Below, one piece after another: positions 45,430 through 53,551 of a stretch of 64,000 nucleotides of DNA; within the stretch, counting starts at the first letter, position 1, and every line of letters starts with the position of its first letter. The stretch spans positions 2,344,501 through 2,408,500 of the forward strand of contig NZ_CP086063.1 in assembly GCF_020783315.1 (NCBI RefSeq), in the 5' to 3' direction. The translations under genes and the position numbers were made by a program. The stretch comes from Ferruginibacter lapsinanis. GTDB lineage: Bacteria > Bacteroidota > Bacteroidia > Chitinophagales > Chitinophagaceae. The notes beneath the pieces are model-generated. The model was not told the DNA's origin, made no database searches, and saw nothing but the letters and a program-made list of their open reading frames with translations.

Positions 45430-46449
45430 CTATCTTTTTTTATTCTTCATCAGTATAAATGGCTTTTCAATATAAGCCCATGAGGCCATGGCCAATCCGG
45501 TAGTAATTAATAAAGTAAGATAGAATAACCCATACGCAGAAATGGGAAAACTTGAGATCTTAAATAACATTTGCTGTACCGGAAAGGCAAAAATGTATAA
45601 TCCGTATGACAGGTCTTTTTTGATCCATAGCTTTATTAAATTGGAAAACCCAAACAAATAAACTGGCAATGAAAGCAGCGGTAATAATAGAAATGACGGG
45701 TCGAAGTTTGGTAAATTGATCAGCCTGAAAAGCATATATGCAGCTGCAGAAGAAAATAAGATTAAAAGAACTTGCTGTTGATTTAATTTAACAACGGCCA
45801 CAAAACAGCCCAGATAAAAAATACAGATAAGATTAAGATGTCTGTGCAAATTTCCGTCAGTATTAGGTTTAAATGCCAGTAATAAGATGCATATGATCAT
45901 GACCAACGCAGCGATATATGCAAAAAGCTTTTTTCTCTTTAGCATTCCCAGGAAAAGAAAAAGTGCTAAAGACAGATATAGGAAAAGTTCCACCTCAATA
46001 CTCCAAAGTGATGCATTAAAGCTATGTGTATTATAAAAATTATCAGTGAAAACTCCTGGCAGATTCATCCGGATCCTGAATCCTGTCATTGTATATAAGT
46101 ACTTCCAGGTATCGCTATTTGCGAAATAATCAAATACACTTAACTGGGTGAAAATTGGCCCGATAATGAAAACACTGATCAATACCAGCGCTACTAAGGC
46201 AGGGTATATCCTGTATATTCTCTTTCGTAAAAAGACAATTACATTTCTCGAATCTAACGCACTTTTTGTAACAAGCAATCCGCTGATAAAGAAAAAAATA
46301 CTCAATCCAAATGCTGAGGCTTCAAATTGACCATTGGTTATGGCATTTACCGGTTCGTTGTATACTTCTCCCGCCACATAAAATGAATGAGAAAAGATTA
46401 CAAGTATTGCCCCAAGTAATCGTAAAAAATTAAAATTATTATTGTACAA
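45430..46449 (-). CDS. acyltransferase 3 family membrane protein (second)
   Basis: 339 residues and about ten helices. The N-terminus NFNFLRLLGAILVIFSHSFYVAG carries the family His; RKRIYRIYPALVALV and SLWSIEVELFLYLSLALF match other conserved stretches. It is more compact than the enzyme at 43148. It lies 3 bp after the ribE stop on the same strand and so may be read with it. Confidence 0.92.
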   Translation of the reverse strand: MYNNNFNFLRLLGAILVIFSHSFYVAGEVYNEPVNAITNGQFEASAFGLSIFFFISGLLVTKSALDSRNVIVFLRKRIYRIYPALVALVLISVFIIGPIFTQLSVFDYFANSDTWKYLYTMTGFRIRMNLPGVFTDNFYNTHSFNASLWSIEVELFLYLSLALFLFLGMLKRKKLFAYIAALVMIICILLLAFKPNTDGNLHRHLNLICIFYLGCFVAVVKLNQQQVLLILFSSAAAYMLFRLINLPNFDPSFLLLPLLSLPVYLFGFSNLIKLWIKKDLSYGLYIFAFPVQQMLFKISSFPISAYGLFYLTLLITTGLAMASWAYIEKPFILMKNKKR

Positions 46450-46452
46450 GGT

Positions 46453-47049
46453 TTACTTCGTTTTTGTAAGGCTTAAGGTTCGTTGTAAGTATTTACCTAT
46501 AATATCAAATTCAATATTTACCTGGTCATTCAGTTGTACATATTGTATGTTGGTATGATGGTAAGTATAAGGTATAATGGTTACTGTGAAATTTTTTCTA
46601 GAAACATTAAAAACAGTAAGACTGGTTCCATTTAATGTAATAGAACCTTTCTCAATGATGAGGGCAGCGAATTTTTCGTCAAATTCGAAACTAAAGTCCC
46701 AACTGCCATTTTTTTCTGCAATTGTAACACATTTAGCTGTAGTATCAACATGGCCTTGTACAATATGTCCATCCAGTCGCCCATTCATTAGCATACATCG
46801 CTCAATATTCACAATATGCCCAACTTTCCAATCGTTCAGGTTGGTTTTAGATAGAGTTTCTTCCACCGCTGTTATTTGGTGTACTTTGTTGCTGATTTTC
46901 TCTACGGTGAGGCATACGCCGTCATGAGCCAGGCTCTGATCAACTTTAAGTTCATCAGCAATGGCCGATTCGATAAGATAGGTCTTGTTGGTACCCGAAA
47001 GAATTATCTCTTTTACAACACCTGTAGTTTCAATAATACCGGTAAACAT
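46453..47049 (-). CDS. ribE: riboflavin synthase alpha chain
   Basis: 198 residues from the ATG at 47049 (MFTGIIETTG is the canonical N-terminus; the frame upstream is not homologous). It dismutates two lumazines to riboflavin. Two homologous barrels: SLAHDGVCLTVEKI near residue 42 and the second SITLNGTSLTVFNV near 140, with GRLDGHIVQGHVDTTA between. Diverges from rpsU. No FMN riboswitch is seen in the short upstream region. Symbol ribC is used in some species. Confidence 0.95.
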   Translation of the reverse strand: MFTGIIETTGVVKEIILSGTNKTYLIESAIADELKVDQSLAHDGVCLTVEKISNKVHQITAVEETLSKTNLNDWKVGHIVNIERCMLMNGRLDGHIVQGHVDTTAKCVTIAEKNGSWDFSFEFDEKFAALIIEKGSITLNGTSLTVFNVSRKNFTVTIIPYTYHHTNIQYVQLNDQVNIEFDIIGKYLQRTLSLTKTK

Positions 47050-47101
47050 CAGCCAAAATTCGGAATTCTTTTCAATAATTTCGTTTTTTAAAAAATTATT
47101 A

Positions 47102-47138
47102 TATCTTTGCACTCTTAAAAAAAACTACCAAAGGAGGT
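47102..47138 (+). promoter_or_regulatory. rpsU promoter (-7 box) and strong Shine-Dalgarno
   Basis: TATCTTTG at 47102-47109 is a perfect -7 box. AAAGGAGGT at 47130-47138 is a near-complete anti-SD complement placed 8 bases before the ATG. Other genes in the window lack such a sequence (tuf, for instance, has only A+T upstream). In Bacteroidota the anti-SD is held by ribosomal proteins including bS21, and an SD kept at rpsU has been linked to autoregulation. Confidence 0.8.
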
Positions 47139-47145
47139 ATATCAA

Positions 47146-47343
47146 ATGTTAATTATCGATTCTAAAGATTGCGAAAACATAGACAAGGCTTTAAAGAAGT
47201 ACAAAAAGAAATTCGAAAAAAGCCGTGTTTTATTACAGTTAAGAGACAGACAGTCTTTTACTAAACCGTCTATCAGACGCAGAACTCAAGTGTTAAAAGC
47301 TGTTTACAAACAGAATATAGCAATTGGTAAAATAGACATCTAA
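47146..47343 (+). CDS. rpsU: 30S ribosomal protein bS21
   Basis: 65 residues, basic throughout. ENIDKALKKYKKKFEKS and the RRRTQVLKAVYKQ region match bS21. It binds near the 3' end of 16S rRNA at the mRNA exit. Preceded by its own promoter and SD, and followed by a terminator hairpin that also contains the xerC promoter. Confidence 0.95.
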   Translation: MLIIDSKDCENIDKALKKYKKKFEKSRVLLQLRDRQSFTKPSIRRRTQVLKAVYKQNIAIGKIDI

Positions 47344-47369
47344 GTCGTCTGTTTTATTTACAATATTTT

Positions 47370-47407
47370 AAACTGATAACCTTGTAACTTTGGTTATCAG
47401 TTTTTTT
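47370..47407 (+). terminator. rpsU terminator with an embedded xerC -7 box
   Basis: AAACTGATAACC (47370-47381) and GGTTATCAGTTT (47392-47403) pair perfectly, and seven Ts follow up to the xerC ATG at 47408. The loop plus first base of the right arm reads TAACTTTG (47385-47392), a perfect -7 box whose expected start is 10 or so bases before that ATG. Confidence 0.85.
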
Positions 47408-48307
47408 ATGTCCGCCAATCAACAAAGCATACAGTCATTTTTAGATTACCTTAAATTCGAAAAAAGGTATTCCCGGCATACTGTGATATCCTATCAAACC
47501 GATTTGATTGCTTTCTTTGATTTTATTGAGCTGCAATTTGGAACTACAGATATCGCATCCATTCATTCAAGTTTTATTCGAAGTTGGCTTGCCGGTCTTA
47601 AGGATCAGGCGATGGAATCAAAAACTATCAACAGGAAAATATCTAGCCTAAAATCCTTTTTTAAATACCAGCTAAAGAAAGGAATCGTGAAGGTTAGCCC
47701 TATGACTACGATCATCTCACAAAAAGTAAGCAAACGGCTACCCCAGTATGTGGAAGAGAATGATATCGCCACTTTATTTAATTATGTAGAGTTTCCGGAT
47801 AACTGGGCGGGGAGAACAGATAGATTACTATTACAGTTATTTTACAATACGGGGATGCGGCAAGCGGAGCTGGTAAGCCTTAAAGAGTCTAATATTGATA
47901 AAAGTAACAGTTCATTAAAAGTATTGGGTAAAGGAAATAAAGAAAGGGTATTGCCTGTCAGTAATGAATTAATGCAGTCGATATTATTTTATATAGAAGC
48001 CAAAAGAACAGAATTTGAAGTTTTTGATAAAGAAGTATTACTTATAAATAATAAAGGGGTAAAGTTGTATCCTAAATATGTTTACAATTCTGTAAAAAAA
48101 TATTTAACTGAAGTAACTACTATAGATAAAAAAAGTCCTCACGTTCTACGGCATAGTTTTGCAACACACTTAATGAATAACGGAGCCGATCTAAATGCTG
48201 TAAAGGAATTGCTTGGTCACAGCAGCCTAGCCGCTACTCAGGTATACACACACAATACGATCGAAAAATTGAAAGATGTATATAAAAAGGCACATCCAAA
48301 AGCTTAA
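47408..48307 (+). CDS. xerC: site-specific tyrosine recombinase XerC/XerD
   Basis: 299 residues from ATG 47408. SAM-like N-terminal domain: SFLDYLKFEKRYSRHTVISYQ. Catalytic domain: Arg in YNTGMRQAELVSL near 160, Lys in LGKGNKERVLP near 185, HVLRHSFATHLMNNGAD near 250, and GHSSLAATQVYTH with the nucleophilic Tyr near 283. The size and lack of mobile-element neighbours point to the chromosome dimer resolution type rather than a phage integrase. Confidence 0.93.
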   Translation: MSANQQSIQSFLDYLKFEKRYSRHTVISYQTDLIAFFDFIELQFGTTDIASIHSSFIRSWLAGLKDQAMESKTINRKISSLKSFFKYQLKKGIVKVSPMTTIISQKVSKRLPQYVEENDIATLFNYVEFPDNWAGRTDRLLLQLFYNTGMRQAELVSLKESNIDKSNSSLKVLGKGNKERVLPVSNELMQSILFYIEAKRTEFEVFDKEVLLINNKGVKLYPKYVYNSVKKYLTEVTTIDKKSPHVLRHSFATHLMNNGADLNAVKELLGHSSLAATQVYTHNTIEKLKDVYKKAHPKA

Positions 48308-48342
48308 TTTTCAACTGCTTTCACAATAAAATTTCCGCTTAT

Positions 48343-48374
48343 CAGTTTATTATGTTATAAACTGGTTTTTTTTT
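48343..48374 (+). terminator. rho-independent terminator after xerC
   Basis: CAGTTTAT (48343-48350) pairs with ATAAACTG (48357-48364) and nine Ts follow one G. Confidence 0.8.
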
Positions 48375-48507
48375 GGAAATATGGGTTTTAAAAATTAACT
48401 TGTATTCAGAAAGACCACATCATTAAATCCTAAAATCTGTTTTATGTAGTAAAAAGTTTACCTGATTTTCTCACACTATTGTTAACAGTTTAAAAAACAA
48501 GATTGCC

Positions 48508-48807
48508 ATGAACGTAAACATTCAGACTGTGCATTTTGACGCAGACGCAAAATTAGTAACCTATGTAGAAAAAAAACTTTCAAAATTATTCCAATTCCAT
48601 GATCGAATCACAAAAGTTGATGTGTACTTAAAATTAGATAACGTAGTTCACAACATTAAAGACAAAGTAGCCGAGATTAAAGTTCATATTCCTAAATATG
48701 ATTTCTTTGTAAAACACTCTTCTAAATCTTTTGAAGAAAGTTTTGATGAGGCTTTAAACTCAGTGATAACACAGATAAAACGAAAAAAAGAAAGACTTGC
48801 AGCTTAA
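48508..48807 (+). CDS. hpf: ribosome hibernation promoting factor (short HPF/YfiA type)
   Basis: 99 residues, the short form. VNIQTVHFDADAKLVTYVEKKLSKL at the start and the basic VITQIKRKKERLAA at the end match S30AE/HPF. It binds idle ribosomes in the decoding region. It is a lone gene between two terminators. Confidence 0.93.
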   Translation: MNVNIQTVHFDADAKLVTYVEKKLSKLFQFHDRITKVDVYLKLDNVVHNIKDKVAEIKVHIPKYDFFVKHSSKSFEESFDEALNSVITQIKRKKERLAA

Positions 48808-48814
48808 AAATACA

Positions 48815-48838
48815 ATCCCGCTTTTAGCGGGATTTTTT
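48815..48838 (+). terminator. rho-independent terminator after hpf
   Basis: ATCCCGC and GCGGGAT around TTTTA, followed by six Ts. Confidence 0.92.
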
Positions 48839-48839
48839 A

Positions 48840-49154
48840 TTAGATTTATGGATTCATTTAAATTTTTTTTTCATTCTTTCAGTCACTTTTTTGAGTAGCA
48901 CAGTCATTTTTATAAGTTTTTGACCAGCAATTAAAAAGGATGAATTGCTCCTGTTATTCACATTTTTATTTTTTCGTGTAAAAAAATCTTTTACAAAGTT
49001 TTTCTATTAATCAAATATACTTACCTTTGCCTTCCCAAAAAATAAGGTGCCTTTCTAAGGGGCTTATTTACAGGGGAGTTCTTTATAAGAAGGTTTAAGG
49101 GTTTGAAGGTCAAACGTTCAACGTTTTCAACCTTTTAACTTTAAACGATTTGAT
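48840..49154. other. leader region of the tRNA-tuf cluster
   Basis: About 315 bp without a coding frame. A -7 box TACCTTTG lies at 49022-49029 and is the likely promoter of the tRNA/tuf transcript. Between 49045 and 49080 are two short words AAGGTGCC/AAGGGGC, and from about 49090 an AAACGTTCAACG/TTTTAACTTTAAACG word repeat runs up to the first tRNA. Confidence 0.55.
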
Positions 49155-49227
49155 GCCGAAGTAGCTCAGTTGGTAGAGCAGCTGATTTGTAATCAGCAGG
49201 TCGGGGGTTCGACTCCCTTCTTCGGCT
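49155..49227 (+). tRNA. tRNA-Thr (TGT)
   Basis: Acceptor GCCGAAG/CTTCGGC, D-arm GCTC/GAGC, anticodon loop TTTGTAA, T-arm loop TTCGACT. First gene of the Thr-Tyr-Gly-Thr-tuf-Trp-secE-nusG cluster common in Bacteroidota. CCA not encoded. Confidence 0.97.
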
Positions 49228-49279
49228 CAATTTATTTAACCGCCTAAAGTGTATAGAAAATATTAATTTTAGGCTAATT

Positions 49280-49362
<83 letters not shown>

Positions 49363-49369
49363 CGAATCG

Positions 49370-49470
49370 ATTTGGAAATGAGCCAATTTGGTGATTTGAA
49401 AATGAGATGTTCTTTGTAATAGAAGGTTTTAAAATTGGTAAATCACCAAATTTCCAAATCTTCAAATTGA
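49370..49470. repeat. shuffled-word dyad, AATTTGAAGATTTG family, copy 2
   Basis: Left words GATTTGGAAATGAG, CAATTTGGTGATTTG and GAAAATG; right words AAATCACCAAATTTCC and AAATCTTCAAATTG. It lies between tRNA-Tyr and tRNA-Gly and could form a long imperfect hairpin in the precursor RNA. Confidence 0.7.
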
Positions 49471-49473
49471 TTA

Positions 49474-49546
49474 GCGGAAGTAGCTCATTTGGTAGAGCGG
49501 TAGCCTTCCAAGCTTCAGGTGGCCGGTTCGAGCCCGGTCTTCCGCT
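49474..49546 (+). tRNA. tRNA-Gly (TCC)
   Basis: Acceptor GCGGAAG/CTTCCGC, anticodon loop CTTCCAA, T-loop TTCGAGC with stem CCGG. The anticodon stem GTAGC/GCTTC holds one T-T mismatch. Confidence 0.95.
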
Positions 49547-49578
49547 CAGTTTTTTACCTTGATAAGGGGTGCTTATTA

Positions 49579-49650
49579 GCCGTGGTAGCTCAGGGGTAGA
49601 GCACTTCCTTGGTAGGGAAGGGGTCGTGAGTTCGATTCTCACCTATGGCT
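49579..49650 (+). tRNA. tRNA-Thr (GGT)
   Basis: Acceptor GCCGTGG/CTATGGC with two G-T pairs, anticodon stem CTTCC/GGAAG with loop TTGGTAG, T-loop TTCGATT. It lies 78 bp before tuf. Confidence 0.96.
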
Positions 49651-49728
49651 CAACTAAATAAAATTAAAGTCGATGGTTACAGACTTAAAATGAAAACCAA
49701 TTTCAAAACAAATATTAAAAATTAAACA

Positions 49729-50916
49729 ATGGCAAAAGAATCTTTCAAAAGGGATAAACCCCATTTAAACGTTGGTACTATTGGTCACGTGGATCACGGT
49801 AAAACAACACTTACAGCCGCTATAACCGATGTTTTGTCAAAAAGAGGTTTAGCGGAAAAAAAGAATTATGATGATATTGATGGAGCTCCGGAAGAAAAAG
49901 AAAGGGGTATTACCATTAATACAGCTCACGTTGAGTATGCTACTGCTGCTCGTCACTACGCTCACGTAGATTGTCCGGGTCACGCCGATTATGTTAAGAA
50001 CATGATCACTGGTGCTGCTCAAATGGATGGTGCTATCTTGGTTGTGGCTGCAACTGATGGTCCTATGCCTCAAACTAAAGAGCACATCTTGTTGGCTCGT
50101 CAGGTAGGTGTACCTCAAATCGTTGTTTTCATGAACAAAGTTGATTTGGTAGATGATCCTGAATTATTAGAATTAGTTGAAATGGAAATCCGTGAGTTGT
50201 TAAGCTCATATGGTTTTGATGGTGATAATACTCCAATCATCCAAGGTTCTGCAACTGGCGCTTTAGCTGGTGAAGAAAAATGGATCGCTAAAATTAACGA
50301 GTTGATGGATGCTGTTGATAGCTACATTCCTCTTCCTCCACGTTTAGTTGATTTACCTTTCTTGATGAGTGTTGAGGATGTATTCTCTATCACTGGTCGT
50401 GGTACCGTTGCTACTGGTCGTATCGAAAGAGGCCGTATCAAAGTTGGTGAAGCGATTGAAATTGTAGGTTTAATGGAAAAACCATTAGCATCTACAGTTA
50501 CTGGTGTTGAGATGTTCAAAAAATTATTAGATGAAGGGGAAGCTGGTGATAACGCAGGTCTTTTATTACGTGGTATTGAGAAAACTCAAATCCGTCGTGG
50601 TATGGTTCTTTGCAAACCAGGTTCTATCACTCCACACACTGAATTTAAAGGTGAAGTTTACGTATTAAGCAAAGAAGAAGGTGGACGTCATACTCCATTC
50701 TTCAATAAATACCGTCCTCAATTCTATTTCCGTACTACTGACGTAACTGGTGAAGTTACTTTAAATGCTGGTACTGAAATGGTTATGCCTGGTGATAACA
50801 CATCATTAAATGTTGTGTTGATTCAACCAATCGCAATGGAAAAAGGTTTGAAATTTGCGATTCGTGAAGGTGGCCGTACCGTAGGTGCTGGTCAGGTTAC
50901 TGAAATCGTTAAATAA
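49729..50916 (+). CDS. tuf: elongation factor Tu
   Basis: 395 residues. GTPase motifs [39 protein letters not shown] and NKVDLV; domain 2 begins near residue 205 and the C-terminus reads [14 protein letters not shown]. It delivers aminoacyl-tRNA to the ribosome. Codon choice is visibly different from neighbours, with frequent CGT, GGT and GCT codons as expected for a highly expressed gene. Confidence 0.99.
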   Translation: MAKESFKRDKPHLNVGTIGHVDHGKTTLTAAITDVLSKRGLAEKKNYDDIDGAPEEKERGITINTAHVEYATAARHYAHVDCPGHADYVKNMITGAAQMDGAILVVAATDGPMPQTKEHILLARQVGVPQIVVFMNKVDLVDDPELLELVEMEIRELLSSYGFDGDNTPIIQGSATGALAGEEKWIAKINELMDAVDSYIPLPPRLVDLPFLMSVEDVFSITGRGTVATGRIERGRIKVGEAIEIVGLMEKPLASTVTGVEMFKKLLDEGEAGDNAGLLLRGIEKTQIRRGMVLCKPGSITPHTEFKGEVYVLSKEEGGRHTPFFNKYRPQFYFRTTDVTGEVTLNAGTEMVMPGDNTSLNVVLIQPIAMEKGLKFAIREGGRTVGAGQVTEIVK

Positions 50917-50957
50917 GCAAAAAGCGTAAGCTTTTAGCTTAAAGCAAATAAAATTTG

Positions 50958-51011
50958 TATATTTGCAACATATTCTAAAAGCTGTTTCGATACCCTCGGA
51001 ATAGCTTTTAG
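50958..51011 (+). promoter_or_regulatory. promoter box and hairpin before tRNA-Trp
   Basis: TATATTTG (50958-50965) is a perfect -7 match. It is followed by a dyad CTAAAAGCT (50975-50983) / AGCTTTTAG (51003-51011) ending five bases before tRNA-Trp. It may give the tRNA-Trp-secE-nusG unit its own promoter and a 5' hairpin. Confidence 0.5.
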
Positions 51012-51016
51012 CTTTT

Positions 51017-51087
51017 ACGGGCATGGTGCAACGGTAGCATACGGGTCTCCAAAACCTTTGATCTGGGTTCGAATCCTAGTGCCCGTG
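51017..51087 (+). tRNA. tRNA-Trp (CCA)
   Basis: Acceptor ACGGGCA/TGCCCGT, discriminator G, anticodon loop CTCCAAA, T-loop TTCGAAT. The 71-base gene lies between tuf and secE as usual. Confidence 0.96.
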
Positions 51088-51089
51088 CT

Positions 51090-51182
51090 AATTAATTTGA
51101 TGATTAGCTGATTTGATGATTTGGTAATGTGTTACTACTTCTAATCATCAAATTATCAAATTACCAAATTTTCAAATTGGAA
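51090..51182. repeat. shuffled-word dyad, AATTTGATGATTTG family, copy 3
   Basis: Left words AATTTGATGATTAG, CTGATTTGATGATTTGG; right words AATCATCAAATTATC, AAATTACCAAATTTTC. It fills the spacer between tRNA-Trp and secE. Confidence 0.7.
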
Positions 51183-51185
51183 AAA

Positions 51186-51383
51186 ATGAACAAATTAACA
51201 ACATACCTGAAAGACTCTTACAAGGAGTTGGTAGAAAAAGTAACTTGGCCTGGTTGGGAACAACTGCAGCAGTCAACAATGATTGTTTTAGGTGCAACCT
51301 TATTCATTACGGCTATTGTTGCTTTAATGGATTTTGTGGCTAATGGATCTTTAAAATTTATTTACTCTTTATTTAAAAACTAA
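51186..51383 (+). CDS. secE: preprotein translocase subunit SecE
   Basis: 65 residues from ATG 51186; longer frames run through the dyad repeat. The amphipathic KDSYKELVEKVTWPGWEQLQQST and a single C-terminal membrane helix are characteristic. It stabilises SecY in the inner membrane. The stop overlaps the nusG start (TAATG). Confidence 0.95.
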   Translation: MNKLTTYLKDSYKELVEKVTWPGWEQLQQSTMIVLGATLFITAIVALMDFVANGSLKFIYSLFKN

Positions 51384-51988
51384 TGGAAGAAATAGTTACA
51401 CCAGCTGCTGCTCAAGTTGCGCCGGAAAAAGAAACCCGTTGGTATGTTCTACGTGTGGTTAGTGGTAAAGAACGTAAAATTAAAGAGTATCTGGATAAGG
51501 ATATCGTACGTAATGGCTGGGTTGACATTATTAAACAAGTTTTTTTACCGGTAGAAAAAGTATATAAAGTTCAGGCTGGGAAAAAAGTGATGAGAGAAAG
51601 GAATTTCTATCCTGGTTATGTAATGATTGAAGTTACTGCCGGCAAATTGAATGATGATATCGTTCAGCATATCAGCAATATCAGTAATGTAATGCACTTC
51701 TTAACCGATGGTAAAGGAAGTAAAGGAAATATCATTTCTTTACGTAAAGCCGAAGTGAATAAAATGTTGGGTAAAGTGGATGAAATGGGAGAAGCAGGAG
51801 GTGTTGTGATGAGTGAACCATTTATTGTCGGCGAAACGATCAAAATTATTGATGGGCCATTCAATGACTTTAATGGTGTGATTGAAGAAGTGAATGACGA
51901 GAAGAAAAAATTAAAAGTACAGGTGAAAATATTTGGTAGAGCTACACCTGTTGAATTGAATTATATGCAGGTTGAAAAACTTAGCTAG
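51383..51988 (+). CDS. nusG: transcription antitermination factor NusG
   Basis: 201 residues. NGN domain RWYVLRVVSGKERKIKEYL, FYPGYVMIEV; KOW motif near residue 150 (IKIIDGPFNDFNGVIEEV). It couples RNA polymerase to Rho or ribosome. A strong terminator follows at once, and the usual rplK-rplA genes are not there. Confidence 0.96.
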   Translation: MEEIVTPAAAQVAPEKETRWYVLRVVSGKERKIKEYLDKDIVRNGWVDIIKQVFLPVEKVYKVQAGKKVMRERNFYPGYVMIEVTAGKLNDDIVQHISNISNVMHFLTDGKGSKGNIISLRKAEVNKMLGKVDEMGEAGGVVMSEPFIVGETIKIIDGPFNDFNGVIEEVNDEKKKLKVQVKIFGRATPVELNYMQVEKLS

Positions 51989-52007
51989 TTATTTCTAAAA
52001 ATACTCA

Positions 52008-52040
52008 AGCCGTTACATCAAAATCTGTAACGGCTTTTTT
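52008..52040 (+). terminator. rho-independent terminator after nusG
   Basis: AGCCGTTACA (52008-52017) pairs with TGTAACGGCT (52026-52035), with Ts through 52040. Confidence 0.93.
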
Positions 52041-52047
52041 ATGTCAT

Positions 52048-53385
52048 TTACTTTTTGATCCTTTTATCTCTGATCTCTTTTAGTGTTTGATCTGAAGGAG
52101 CTTCTTCATGTGATATTTTGGATACGCCCAAACGTTGAGCTGCGTATATGCCTGAGTGTCCGCTAAAATAATATGCAGTAAAACAGGCAATTGCATAATA
52201 TAGAATATACTCGCCTCCAAAAAGTTCTGCCCCCATTATGGTACAGGCAATGGGGGTATTGGTGGCTGCAGCAAATACGGCAATAAAGCCCAGTCCAGCC
52301 ATCAGGTCTACTGGAGCGCCGGTAAGTATAGCGATGGTATTGCCAAGTGCGGCGCCGATAAAGAATAAGGGAGTTACCTCCCCACCTTTAAAACCCATTC
52401 CTATGGTGATAGCTGTAAACAATATTTTCCAGAACCAACTGAAGTAAGTAGCCCCACCTTCTTTAAATGAAGAGACTATGGTGACCGCATTTGCATCAGG
52501 GTTAGTTACACCCAATCCTAAATAATCTCTTGTGCCTACCGCATAAGTTAATCCAATAATGATCAAACCGCCGATCGCAGGAATTAACCATTTTGTTGGT
52601 ATAAAGCGATTGCTGTAATTTTTTATAGTATGTGATAGTTCAGCAAATAAAAAACCTGCTAGTCCAAAAAGAACTCCTGCTCCGGCAACTTTTATGAGCA
52701 GGCTGATATTAAAATGCTGTAATGAAAAGCCATCAATAGCCTGACTTAAACTGATATGATAGGCCGTATGATGTATACCATAAGCAGCACAGGTTATATC
52801 AGCCAATACGCTTGCCATAAAACAAGGAAACAAGGCATTGTGATTGATCTTGCCTATAGCTAATACTTCCAGGGCAAAGACAGCTCCGGTAACAGGCGTA
52901 CCAAATACTGCTCCAAAACCGGCAGCAATACCGGCCATCAACAATATTTTTACATCCTGTTTGTCTAATCTAAACCAACGGGCAAATAACGCAGCAATAC
53001 TTCCTCCCATTTGAACCGCTGTACCTTCTCTTCCGGCAGATCCTCCAAAAAGATGTGTAATGATCGTAGTGATCAAAACAAGGGGCGTCATGCGCTTTGG
53101 AACACCTCCTCCAGGCTCATGTATTTCTTCCATGATGAGGTTATTGCCCGCTTCTGCATTTCCTCCGAGATACTTATAAATAAAATAGATGAGTATACCG
53201 GCCAAGGGTAGAAGAAATAACAGCCATTCGTTCTGGTAACGGATTGCCGTGGCCTTATCCAGTAACCATAAAAATAATGCCACCAGAGAGCCTATAATAA
53301 ATGAAACAGGAAGTACCAAGGCTGTCCACCTTATAATATATTTTACAATGGCTGATTGTTCAAATGAGTTTTTAAGTTGCTGCAT
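52048..53385 (-). CDS. ClC-family chloride channel/antiporter
   Basis: 445 residues, about ten to eleven membrane segments. Anion-path motifs: [17 protein letters not shown] near residue 115, [19 protein letters not shown] near 335. The first selectivity motif GSGIP-like is replaced by GGGVPK near 95, within the usual range of bacterial ClC proteins. The gating/proton glutamate appears as E in GREGT. No CBS domains. It carries Cl- or related anions across the inner membrane. Confidence 0.93.
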   Translation of the reverse strand: MQQLKNSFEQSAIVKYIIRWTALVLPVSFIIGSLVALFLWLLDKATAIRYQNEWLLFLLPLAGILIYFIYKYLGGNAEAGNNLIMEEIHEPGGGVPKRMTPLVLITTIITHLFGGSAGREGTAVQMGGSIAALFARWFRLDKQDVKILLMAGIAAGFGAVFGTPVTGAVFALEVLAIGKINHNALFPCFMASVLADITCAAYGIHHTAYHISLSQAIDGFSLQHFNISLLIKVAGAGVLFGLAGFLFAELSHTIKNYSNRFIPTKWLIPAIGGLIIIGLTYAVGTRDYLGLGVTNPDANAVTIVSSFKEGGATYFSWFWKILFTAITIGMGFKGGEVTPLFFIGAALGNTIAILTGAPVDLMAGLGFIAVFAAATNTPIACTIMGAELFGGEYILYYAIACFTAYYFSGHSGIYAAQRLGVSKISHEEAPSDQTLKEIRDKRIKK

Positions 53386-53551
53386 ATCCTACAAATAAAA
53401 TAAATATACGAGGCAGTATCTGCCCTTGGGTTACTATTTTTTGTAGGCGCCATTAGTCGTTTCTTACAGAAAGACGGTTGAGTAGGAAGACACCATTTCC
53501 TTTGGTTACAAATTTAATCAATAAGTATGGATTAGCGAAGATTTATAATAC

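Noticed and set aside
47408..48307. xerC as a phage or genomic-island integrase next to tRNA genes
   Set aside because: No phage, transposon or att-like direct repeats are seen, and the neighbours (rpsU, hpf, tuf) are core genes. It fits the housekeeping XerC/D type.
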